5,941 nucleotides of DNA from Thermoleophilia bacterium. GTDB lineage: Bacteria; Actinomycetota; Thermoleophilia; RBG-16-64-13. The stretch covers positions 1 through 5,941 of the forward strand of contig JAFGIH010000527.1 in the NCBI GenBank assembly GCA_016929985.1, read 5' to 3'. The notes beneath the pieces were generated by a model that was not told where the DNA came from, ran no database searches, and saw only the letters and a program-made list of their open reading frames with translations. The stretch's first letter is position 1; every line of letters begins with the position of its first letter. Positions 1 through 4,905 of the stretch are shown here, piece after piece. Position numbers and translations under genes: made by a program.

Positions 1-8
1 AACCAGTA

Positions 9-104
9 GCGTTTTATCCATGGTGCACCCCGCGTGTAGCGAGAGCAAGCAGGCTGGGCGAGCGACGTGCGGGTGAGCGCGATGGGTGCACGTGGATAAA
101 ACGC
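9..104. repeat. Large imperfect inverted repeat (about 21-bp arms, 53-base centre)
   Basis: The left arm (9-30) and right arm (84-104) pair through a perfect 12-bp block (GCGTTTTATCCA) and a perfect 8-bp block (GTGCACCC), separated by TG on the left and a single base on the right. AACC at 1-4 also matches GGTT at 105-108, with four extra bases on the left side. GTTGAAC follows at 106-112. Seen directly: a strong stem of this size. Its position beyond the 3' end of the transposase gene fits an IS91-type terminal structure or the flank of the insertion. It could also be a degenerate attC site, but it lacks the stem pattern of the other attC sites here. Confidence 0.7.
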
Positions 105-112
105 GGTTGAAC

Positions 113-372
113 GGAGCCGCGCGCTGTGGCAGCGAGGTTGCTCTATGGGGATTGTTCGCGAGCGTCGAGCGGATCTAGAGGTGTCGGAGCGGCCCTGCGT
201 TGAGCCGACCGGGAGCAGAGCTGTGCCCGAGGGCCGCAGGAAGACGGAGGGCGGGAGGGAAGAGGCGCCGGAGGCGCAGAGGGCACCCGGACCGGAGGCG
301 GGTATGGACAGCTACCGCCCTGGGCGGCAAGGAGGAGAGTCCGGGTGGCCTGGGCGGTGCAGGTGGAGTGGC
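113..372. other. Gene-free tail downstream of the IS91-like transposase
   Basis: I see no credible gene in these 260 bases: the open frames overlap each other on both strands and have low-complexity Arg/Pro/Gly-rich translations. IS91-family elements carry their replication origin (oriIS) beyond the 3' end of the transposase gene, so oriIS should lie here or just to the left. GTTC at 154-157 (GAAC on the - strand) and GAAC at 109-112 are candidate flanking tetranucleotides for that end. I cannot choose between them from one copy. Confidence 0.5.
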
Positions 373-1635
373 TCATGAGGTATTGAAGGCCTTCGGCGCA
401 GCATCAGCCGGGAGAGCGGGAAGCTGGGCGAGGCGGACCAAGTGCCCCTGCCGACAGCGTGGGCAGCGGGTGATGTCCAGGCCCGTGATTCTGAGCATCA
501 TCTCTGCCACAGTCTGCGCGGGAGGCTCGGGGGCATCGGCGAGCGGACTATCAGCGAGCTGTTGGCGGATACGCGTGAGGTTGTCGGCCTTGCAGGGATT
601 GGCGAGGAACCCGAAGTGGCGGATCTTCATGAAGCCGGGGGGCAGCAGGTGCAACAGGAATCGGCGGATGAACTCCTGAGCATCGAGGCTCATGTGCTTC
701 TTGAGGTTGTGGTCGCGGCGGTCGCGGTAGCTGAAGCTGACACGGCCATCGTCGAGGGACAGGATACGATGATTGGAGATGGCGACGCGGTGGGTGTAGC
801 GACCGAGGTAGTCCAGTACCTGCCGGGGAGCTGCAAAAGAGCGCTTGGCATAGACGATCCACGGCTTGTCTCGGAGGGAGTCCAGAAGAGGGGCGAACTG
901 CTGCGGATTCTCCAGGGCAGAAGTGGAGCCGGCGAACAGCAGAGCGTTCTGCCGATAGCAGCGGTCCAAGAGGCTCAGGTACCGGGAACGGAAGGCCTTC
1001 GCGAGGGAGTGGGTGCGGAAGAGAAAGGACTCTCGGGCCGACTGCCAGGTGCCGTCTTGCCGGAGGACGCCGGCGGGGATCAGGCAGTGCAGGTGGAAGT
1101 GGTCGATGAGGGTCTGAGACCAAGTGTGCAACACAGCGAGGAAGCCGAGCTGACCCTCAAGGCGCCACCGCGGATCGTGAGCGAAGGCCTGGAGCGTGTC
1201 AGCAACCGCGTCGAAGAGCAGCGCGAGCAACGCACGCTTGTTGCAGAGCACGAGCGGGTTGAGCTCGTGGGGCAGGGTGAAGAGGAGGTGGAAGTATCCG
1301 ACGGGCAGGAGGTCCTTCTGGCGTTCCTGGAGCCACCGTTCCTTGGCGAGGGTCTGGCACTTGGGGCAGTGACGGTTGCGACAGGAGTTGTAGCTGGGCA
1401 GCTCGTAGCCACAGGCATCGCAGCGATCCAGATGCCCGCCGAGGGCTGGAGTACGACAGCGTTCGATCAGCGACATGACCTTCGCCTGATCGGGCGAGAG
1501 GGGGTGCTGGGCTCGGTAGCGCTCCCCCCAGAGGCGGAAGACATCGGCTACCTCGAAGCGGGGCCGCCCGCCGCCAGGAACCGGGGCGGGCGGCCCTTGA
1601 GAACAGACTGCGTGCGCACAGGCACCGGAGAGCAC
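373..1635 (-). CDS. IS91-family transposase (Y2 HUH nuclease)
   Basis: Encodes 420 residues, close to the usual 400 or so for IS91 TnpA. It is predicted to nick one DNA strand and drive rolling-circle-type transposition. An N-terminal zinc-binding region has cysteines at 72, 75, 85, 90 and 93. The metal-binding HUH motif is H181-L-H183 in DHFHLHC. The two candidate catalytic tyrosines are Y276 and Y280 in YLGRY, the Y-x3-Y spacing of IS91. A last CxxC pair (391, 394) lies near the C-terminus. The GTG start at 1635 keeps the family-like region before the zinc finger (FEVADVFRLWGERYR, residues 27-41); the next in-frame Met, residue 54, would lose it. No strong Shine-Dalgarno sequence is visible, and the 21-base gap after the recombinase gene suggests translational coupling. 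The gene looks intact. Family assignment is secure; activity is inferred. Confidence 0.95.
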   Translation of the reverse strand: MLSGACAHAVCSQGPPAPVPGGGRPRFEVADVFRLWGERYRAQHPLSPDQAKVMSLIERCRTPALGGHLDRCDACGYELPSYNSCRNRHCPKCQTLAKERWLQERQKDLLPVGYFHLLFTLPHELNPLVLCNKRALLALLFDAVADTLQAFAHDPRWRLEGQLGFLAVLHTWSQTLIDHFHLHCLIPAGVLRQDGTWQSARESFLFRTHSLAKAFRSRYLSLLDRCYRQNALLFAGSTSALENPQQFAPLLDSLRDKPWIVYAKRSFAAPRQVLDYLGRYTHRVAISNHRILSLDDGRVSFSYRDRRDHNLKKHMSLDAQEFIRRFLLHLLPPGFMKIRHFGFLANPCKADNLTRIRQQLADSPLADAPEPPAQTVAEMMLRITGLDITRCPRCRQGHLVRLAQLPALPADAAPKAFNTS

Positions 1636-1656
1636 GGAGATGTCCCGCTCAGCTGG

Positions 1657-2520
1657 CTACGAGAGAGAAGGAAGGCTGAGGGTATCCAGAGGGCTCAGCA
1701 CCGTCGCGCGACGGTTGGTCGCGACGTGCAGGTAGCCTGCCGTAGTGCGCAGGCTGTTGTGGCCCATCCACTGCTTGATGGTCATGACGTCCACCCCGGC
1801 GTCCAGAAGATGGGTAGCAAAGGCGTGGCGAAGGGAATGGATGCCCCGTCCGTGGCTGATCCCGGCGGCCCGACGAGCCTTGGTGTAGAGCTTCTGAGCC
1901 GTCGAGATGGCGATGGGCCCGTTGTGATCGGGTCGGGCAAACAACCACTCTCCCGGGTGATAGGCCTTCCAGTACTGCCGGAGCTCCTCAAGGGAACGCT
2001 CGGCCAGGATGGTGTAGCGGTCCTTGCGACCCTTGCCCTGCTCGACTCTGATGAGCATGCGATCGCTCTCGATGTCCGTGGGCTTCAGCCGCACCACCTC
2101 GCTGACCCGCAGTCCCGCGGAGTAGGTGGTCATCAGAAGCGCCCGGTGTTTCAACGAGCCGGCGGCCTGCAGAAGACGCTGCACCTCCTGCAGACTCAGG
2201 ATCTTGGGTCGCTGGGTCTGCCCGCGTCGCGGGGGGATGGAGAACTGCGTCTCGTTCCACTCCAAGACCTCTCCGTAGAAGACGCGCAGGGCAGCGCGAG
2301 CGACGTTCACCGAGCTCCAGGCAAGCTTCCGATCCTGGATGAGGTACAGCAGGTAGGCCTGAATCTCCGCGCTACTCAGCAGATCCGGAGATCGCCGATA
2401 GTGCCGCACCAGACCGACCATGGCCAGCAGGTAGGCCTCCTGGGTCTTCTCAGAGAAGCCCCGCAGCACCATGTGGTCACAGAAGCGCCTTCGTAGTACG
2501 CTCTTGCCATCGTTTTCCAT
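1657..2520 (-). CDS. Tyrosine recombinase (XerC/D-like) of the IS91-like element
   Basis: Encodes 287 residues of a tyrosine site-specific recombinase. The N-terminal core-binding (SAM-like) domain spans about residues 8-90, the catalytic domain about 105-275. Catalytic residues are all present: R138 (SAGLR), K163 (GKGRKDR), H228 and R231 (HSLRH), H254 (WMGH) and nucleophile Y263 (AGYLHV). It lacks the extra IntI segment between the GKG and HxxR motifs, so it is not an integron integrase despite the attC neighbour. The ATG at 2520 was chosen because GAGGAGG lies 6 bases upstream; a longer frame to 2592 would read through the hairpin and add 24 residues without a comparable site. It probably forms an operon with the downstream transposase. 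Its role could be resolution or circle processing of transposition intermediates; that is inference. Confidence 0.93.
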   Translation of the reverse strand: MENDGKSVLRRRFCDHMVLRGFSEKTQEAYLLAMVGLVRHYRRSPDLLSSAEIQAYLLYLIQDRKLAWSSVNVARAALRVFYGEVLEWNETQFSIPPRRGQTQRPKILSLQEVQRLLQAAGSLKHRALLMTTYSAGLRVSEVVRLKPTDIESDRMLIRVEQGKGRKDRYTILAERSLEELRQYWKAYHPGEWLFARPDHNGPIAISTAQKLYTKARRAAGISHGRGIHSLRHAFATHLLDAGVDVMTIKQWMGHNSLRTTAGYLHVATNRRATVLSPLDTLSLPSLS

Positions 2521-2523
2521 ACG

Positions 2524-2577
2524 ATGCCTCCTCAAGTGTTTGGTCCCCGCGCACGGGGACCGGATCTGAGGAGGCAT
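2524..2577 (-). promoter_or_regulatory. Nested hairpin hiding the recombinase ribosome binding site
   Basis: An 11-bp outer stem (2524-2534 with 2567-2577), a small internal loop (7 and 5 bases) and an 8-bp inner stem (2542-2549 with 2554-2561, loop CGCA) nest almost concentrically. In the - strand transcript the recombinase Shine-Dalgarno sequence GAGGAGG (2527-2533) pairs with CCUCCUC from the other arm, and the start codon follows at once. This predicts low translation unless the stem is opened. The same palindrome could also be a binding site for an element protein or part of the element's terminal structure. Confidence 0.7.
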
Positions 2578-2648
2578 TCTACTCAAGAACATCGGGACTC
2601 ACTTTCCCATGCACCGAATCGCCGACCGCATCTCCGCGCAGCGGTTAC

Positions 2649-2762
2649 GTTCAACGTGCGGTTAAGCTGCGCGGCGGGGCGCAGGCGCGTCTGGCCTGTC
2701 TATCAGACCGCCGTGTCGGTACTCACCTCGCCGTCCGCGTCAGCTTCAACCGCTTGTTGGGC
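2649..2762 (-). other. attC site of the MNT-HEPN cassette
   Basis: Read on the - strand, the site opens with core GCCCAAC (2762-2756, fits RYYYAAC) and closes with GTTGAAC (2655-2649, fits GTTRRRY). The arms are CGGTTGAAGCTGACGCGG and CGGTT-AAGCTG-CGCGG, which pair fully except for one extra G and one extra A on the first arm. From memory, this is the same spacing as the extrahelical bases of the aadA attC site. The length of 114 bp lies in the normal attC range. It ends the cassette that carries the nucleotidyltransferase and HEPN genes. Confidence 0.9.
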
Positions 2763-2882
2763 AGTCCACCGCTTGCACCGATCGGACTCGTGGTTTCGAC
2801 CCGCCACTGCGCGACCGAGAGGGACCGGTCTCTCGACCTCTCCCGTCTCGGGCTGCGGATTCTCCGTCGCCGTCGCCATGGC

Positions 2883-2912
2883 TTGCGTCCGCCTATCGTC
2901 TTGGCCTATCCT
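2883..2912 (+). promoter_or_regulatory. Possible promoter of the MNT-HEPN operon
   Basis: TTGCGT (2883-2888) and TATCCT (2907-2912) are separated by 18 bases. A transcript starting 7 bases after the -10 box would begin at 2919, the G of the GTG start, so the message would be leaderless. A promoter inside the cassette is expected because the genes face against the cassette direction. The match is moderate, and GC-rich hosts vary in promoter consensus. Confidence 0.4.
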
Positions 2913-2918
2913 ACCACC

Positions 2919-3218
2919 GTGGCCACTGTCGTCGGAATCGATTCGGAGAAGATCGTAGAAGTCTGCCGCCGCCACGGGGTGACGTTCTTGGCCGTTTTCG
3001 GGTCGACTGCCAGGGGCGAGGCATCCCCAACGAGTGACGTCGACCTCCTTGTCAGGTTCTCGAGCCCCAAGAGCCTGCTGGACCTGGCCGGCATTGAGCG
3101 CGAGATCTCCGAGACGATCGGCCGGGAAGTGGATTTGGTGACGGAGGGCGCCATCAGTTCCCACCTCAGGGAGAGCATCCGGGCAGAGCTGAGGGTCTTG
3201 TATGGCAGTAGACCGTGA
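2919..3218 (+). CDS. mntA: MntA-like nucleotidyltransferase antitoxin (MNT domain)
   Basis: Encodes 99 residues, the usual size of a minimal nucleotidyltransferase. The signature GS-x10-DxD is exact: G28-S29, then D40 and D42 in [16 protein letters not shown], with a likely third metal ligand D72 in EVDLV. In studied HepT-MntA pairs this enzyme neutralises the toxin by adding AMP groups to a tyrosine beside the toxin active site; the downstream gene here carries that tyrosine. The GTG at 2919 was chosen because it lies directly before the domain; the open frame continues upstream to 2754, but that part is Arg/Leu-rich and starts in the attC stem. No good Shine-Dalgarno sequence precedes 2919, which fits a leaderless start. 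The stop overlaps the next gene by 17 bases. Family call is confident; the exact start is less so. Confidence 0.88.
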   Translation: MATVVGIDSEKIVEVCRRHGVTFLAVFGSTARGEASPTSDVDLLVRFSSPKSLLDLAGIEREISETIGREVDLVTEGAISSHLRESIRAELRVLYGSRP

Positions 3219-3555
3219 CCCGCTCTATGTAGGCCACATTCTCGACGCGAGCAACCGGATCGGCGACTACACGACGGGCATGGATCGGTCATCGTTTCTC
3301 CGACAGCCGATGGTGCAGGACGCGGTCATGCGGCAGCTCGAGATCATCGGGGAGGCGGTGAAGCACCTCAGCGCCGAGTTCCGCGACCGCTACCCCGAGG
3401 TTCGTTGGCGAGACATCGCCAGAATGCGCGACAAGTTGATCCACGACTACTTCGGGGTCGACATAGAGGCGGTGTGGAAGACGGTCGAAGAGGATGTGCC
3501 ACTGCTACGCGGATTCGTGCAGAGCATCCAGTCCGCTGGCGGCCAGCAACAGTGA
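3202..3555 (+). CDS. hepT: HepT-like HEPN toxin (DUF86 family ribonuclease)
   Basis: Encodes 117 residues of a mostly helical HEPN protein of the HepT/DUF86 group, which act as RNases when unpaired. The active-site motif R-x4-H-x-Y is complete: R76, H81 and Y83 in RDKLIHDY. Y83 is the position modified by the partner MNT enzyme in studied systems. Other family-like parts are a [12 protein letters not shown] helix (residues 50-57) and a C-terminal [12 protein letters not shown] helix (91-102). The ATG at 3202 lies inside the end of the upstream gene (17-base overlap), with a GAGGG-type ribosome site 6 to 7 bases before it, so the two are translationally coupled. Because both motif sets are intact, I infer a working toxin-antitoxin pair. 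Its real target is not readable from sequence. Confidence 0.9.
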   Translation: MAVDRDPLYVGHILDASNRIGDYTTGMDRSSFLRQPMVQDAVMRQLEIIGEAVKHLSAEFRDRYPEVRWRDIARMRDKLIHDYFGVDIEAVWKTVEEDVPLLRGFVQSIQSAGGQQQ

Positions 3556-3610
3556 TCCGTTGTCGGCCCTCGGACGGGATCTGCGCAGCGGCACAGATCC
3601 CGAACGGATC
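3554..3610 (+). terminator. Two-step inverted repeat after hepT, possible terminator
   Basis: An outer 8-bp pair (GATCCGTT 3554-3561 with 3603-3610) and an inner 9-bp pair (CGGGATCTG 3575-3583 with 3594-3602) form a long stem with a 13-base bulge on the left side and a 10-base loop. It begins in the hepT stop codon. No U-rich tract follows, so classical intrinsic termination is doubtful. It could stop or protect the 3' end, or block antisense reading from the neighbouring cassette. Confidence 0.45.
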
Positions 3611-3641
3611 ATGACGCACGGTGAGGGGCCAACTCCGGACT

Positions 3642-3758
3642 GCCCAACGCCGAGTTGAGTTGCGGAACCGATTCAGAGGATAGTCTCCTGTAGCGTTGCC
3701 CAACCCGCCGAGGCACTTCCACAGCGAGGCTTCCGACAACTCCAACTCGATGTTCGGC
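3642..3758 (-). other. attC site of the RelE-Phd cassette
   Basis: On the - strand it opens with core GCCGAAC (3758-3752; one base off RYYYAAC) and closes with GTTGGGC (3648-3642; full GTTRRRY match). The arms after the 3-base spacer are GAGTTGGAGTTGTCGGAA and GAGTT-GAGTTG-CGGAA, fully paired apart from one extra G and one extra T on the first arm. This is the same 5+1+6+1 layout as the other sites. The length is 117 bp. It begins about 30 bases after the antitoxin stop codon. Confidence 0.9.
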
Positions 3759-3788
3759 TGCGCCCAGTCCCGGATCGGCGGGATCGCC

Positions 3789-4070
3789 CTACCGACTTCC
3801 GACCTTCGCTCCTCTCCTCACGCTCCGCCAGAACTCCACGTGCTTCTGCCCCTCTCCCCGCTCTATGCTGGCACGGGACTTGTCCAGGAGCCTGCGGAAC
3901 CGCGGTGAACGTGACAGGAGTATCCCTTCCAGATCGTCGTCATCGGTCGGCGCCACTATCACGGCAACGGCCTTCCCGTTGCGGGTCACCACCACGGGGC
4001 CGGAGTTCTCGGCCTCCTGCAGGTAGGCGCTCAGCTTGGCCTTGACCTCGGCAAGCGATGCTACTCTCAT
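3789..4070 (-). CDS. Phd/YefM-type antitoxin
   Basis: Encodes 93 residues. The N-terminal half matches the Phd/YefM fold: SLAEVKAKLSAYLQ (residues 5-18) followed by GPVVVTRNGKAVAVIVAP (24-41), the strand-turn-strand region that dimerises and binds DNA. The rest (about 45-93) is charged and probably flexible, as expected of a toxin-binding tail. The ATG at 4070 overlaps the toxin stop codon as ATGA, and GGGAGGGAG lies 8 bases upstream, so the start is well supported. It is predicted to bind and block the toxin encoded just upstream and, with it, to repress the palindromic operator at 4394-4409. The order is toxin first, antitoxin second, the reverse of most relBE or phd-doc operons and like higBA. 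Confidence 0.88.
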   Translation of the reverse strand: MRVASLAEVKAKLSAYLQEAENSGPVVVTRNGKAVAVIVAPTDDDDLEGILLSRSPRFRRLLDKSRASIERGEGQKHVEFWRSVRRGAKVGSR

Positions 4071-4393
4071 CTCGCGTACTCCCTCCCGCCAACGTAGAGG
4101 CGGCTTCTGTCTTTCAGGCCGATGGCCAGTATCCACACCTGGGCCGGATCGGTGTGGATCTCGTAGAACACGCGGAAGCAGTTGTCCGGGCCGCATCGGA
4201 GTTCCCAGGTCGATCCGAATGGTCCGGGCACATGCTCCAGTGGCTCGCGGTTGCGGGTCCGATGATCCGGGGCGGATGTCAACTGCTGTTCGATGGTCTG
4301 CCGTAGAAGCCCGTGGTACCTCGGTTCGATTGTCTTGACGTGATCGCGCACCTCGGGGGCGTAGACCAGTTCGTAGCGGCGTGACCCTGCCAC
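4067..4393 (-). CDS. RelE/ParE-superfamily toxin
   Basis: Encodes 108 residues from GTG 4393 (114 from ATG 4411). Family features are YELVYAPEVRDHVK early, an R-rich linker with NREPLEH, then STWELRCGPDNCFRVFYEI and VWILAIGLKDRSRLY, the beta-sheet core of RelE/ParE-fold toxins with basic and aromatic residues that usually act on ribosome-bound mRNA or gyrase. Which of these it targets cannot be decided here. Start choice: ATG 4411 lies between the -35 and -10 boxes of the only promoter seen and has no clear Shine-Dalgarno sequence, whereas GTG 4393 falls at the expected transcription start. I therefore favour a leaderless GTG; transcription from upstream could still use the ATG. The gene overlaps the antitoxin start by 4 bases, coupling the two. 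Confidence 0.85.
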   Translation of the reverse strand: MAGSRRYELVYAPEVRDHVKTIEPRYHGLLRQTIEQQLTSAPDHRTRNREPLEHVPGPFGSTWELRCGPDNCFRVFYEIHTDPAQVWILAIGLKDRSRLYVGGREYAR

Positions 4394-4409
4394 GACTACA
4401 ATTGTAGTC
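4394..4409. promoter_or_regulatory. 16-bp perfect palindrome, probable toxin-antitoxin operator
   Basis: GACTACAATTGTAGTC is its own reverse complement. It covers the -10 box and the expected start of the toxin-antitoxin transcript. Phd/YefM-type antitoxins bind palindromes of this kind and repress their own operon, so this is the natural operator. The AT-rich centre stands out in GC-rich surroundings. Confidence 0.7.
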
Positions 4410-4428
4410 ATGCCGGAGCCGGAGTCAA
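4401..4428 (-). promoter_or_regulatory. Sigma-70-type promoter of the toxin-antitoxin operon
   Basis: On the - strand TTGACT (4428-4423) and TACAAT (4406-4401) are 16 bases apart; each box differs by one base from consensus. The expected start is at about 4394-4392, next to GTG 4393. The boxes overlap the palindrome at 4394-4409, so operator binding should block polymerase directly. Confidence 0.65.
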
Positions 4429-4733
4429 GGGTCGGTTGATAGCGATTCGAGGCGCTGGCGGCATGGGTGCGCCGGTCAGCAGTACCGGAGAGGGTGGTGC
4501 GGTCCACGAGCCATGGTGGAAGCAGGCGCCACCGCACGATCAGCGCCGGCGGCCGGCCGTGATGACGCAGCCCTGGCGGGACGGGGGGAGAGCGGAGACC
4601 ACACGGGCTGCGTCATCAGGCGGCGGAGCGGCGGGCGACTGCTGTCACAAAGCGTTGTTCGTGGATCGAGGGACTGGACTGCGTCGGTGATCGCGGTCGG
4701 TTGAGTCGCGCATCCGTAGCGACTCTCGGCGCT
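4429..4733. other. Gene-free stretch upstream of the toxin promoter
   Basis: I find no believable gene in these 305 bases. The short open frames have no recognisable motif and run into the attC stem or the promoter. The stretch does contain the inverted repeat at 4560-4618. It is unusually long for a cassette leader. Confidence 0.5.
4560..4618. repeat. 14-bp perfect inverted repeat with 31-base spacer
   Basis: TGATGACGCAGCCC at 4560-4573 is the exact reverse complement of 4605-4618. The spacer is purine-rich. It lies about 130 bases upstream of the toxin promoter in an otherwise empty stretch. It could be a terminator-like stem shielding the module from upstream transcription, a protein site, or the trace of a small insertion. 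Confidence 0.6.
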
Positions 4734-4846
4734 GCCGAACGCCGGGATGAGCTGCCGCGCCGGGCGCCGAAACCGGTTACAGTCTACGTGATCACACTGA
4801 AGGTCACAGAGGGCGACACGCGGACTGCTCCATCCCGATGTTAGGC
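4734..4846 (-). other. attC site of the oxidoreductase cassette
   Basis: On the - strand it opens with core GCCTAAC (4846-4840; full RYYYAAC match) and closes with GTTCGGC (4740-4734; one base off GTTRRRY). The arms after the spacer are GGGATGGAGCAGTCCGCG and GGGAT-GAGCTG-CCGCG: one extra G, one extra T and a single mismatch. The length is 113 bp. The region 4741-4823 is about 80% identical by eye to 5858-5941, including the central loop. Confidence 0.9.
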
Positions 4847-4905
4847 CGCGCAAGTATCCACATGAAGGCCGCACGGTTGTGTGGTCCCACTTCCTGTCCC
4901 CACTC

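Larger units (their letters stand above)
113..2648 (-). mobile_element. IS91-like element with tyrosine recombinase (ends approximate)
   Basis: Two same-strand genes 21 bases apart encode a tyrosine recombinase and a Y2 HUH transposase, with a nested hairpin just before the first gene. From memory, several IS91-family elements carry an integrase-like gene upstream of tnpA, so this is probably one unit. IS91 elements have no long terminal repeats and make no target duplication, so the ends cannot be read from one copy. The limits given are the outer bounds between the left inverted repeat and the attC core at 2649. The true right end may be closer to the hairpin at 2524-2577. Confidence 0.6.
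2655..3647 (-). mobile_element. Integron gene cassette carrying a MNT-HEPN module
   Basis: The unit runs between the predicted G/TT cut points of the attC sites at 3642-3758 and 2649-2762 and is about 993 bp. Its own attC is the 2649-2762 site. Both genes inside run opposite to the cassette direction, so transcription entering from upstream cassettes would be antisense to them. Confidence 0.8.
3648..4739 (-). mobile_element. Integron gene cassette carrying a RelE-Phd toxin-antitoxin module
   Basis: The unit lies between the predicted cut points of the attC sites at 4734-4846 and 3642-3758 and is about 1,092 bp. Both genes run in the cassette direction. The first 320 bases or so hold no gene but include the module's promoter and an inverted repeat. 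Confidence 0.8.

Noticed and set aside
1..112. Canonical attC site at the left edge
   Set aside because: The cores could fit (AAC at the start, GTTGAAC at 106-112), but the arms have unequal spacers (about 3 and 7 bases) and lack the 5+1+6+1 extra-base layout of the other sites. Kept only as an unexplained inverted repeat.
143..679. Short overlapping frames on both strands downstream of the transposase
   Set aside because: They are low-complexity, overlap each other or the transposase gene, and have no recognisable domain.
442..2496. A 684-codon open frame on the + strand opposite the recombinase and transposase genes
   Set aside because: It is the antisense shadow of two clearly recognised GC-rich genes, crosses their boundary, and its translation has no recognisable motif.
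1657..2520. Integron integrase IntI
   Set aside because: The tyrosine recombinase lacks the IntI-specific insertion between the lysine and HxxR motifs and is coupled to an IS91-type transposase.
2521..2592. Longer recombinase starting at ATG 2592
   Set aside because: The extra 24 residues would be encoded by the hairpin itself, and the strong Shine-Dalgarno sequence serves ATG 2520.
2754..2918. N-terminal extension of the nucleotidyltransferase from 2754
   Set aside because: It starts in the attC arm and encodes an Arg/Leu-rich stretch without family similarity.
3642..3660. Very short paired cores GCCCAAC and GTTGAGT only 5 bases apart
   Set aside because: GTTGAGT is part of the stem arm; the true partner core lies at 3752-3758, where the full stem pairs.
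4476..4874. A 132-codon - strand frame and smaller + strand frames (4436-4704) in the toxin cassette leader
   Set aside because: The - strand frame reads through an attC stem, and all lack motifs and ribosome sites.
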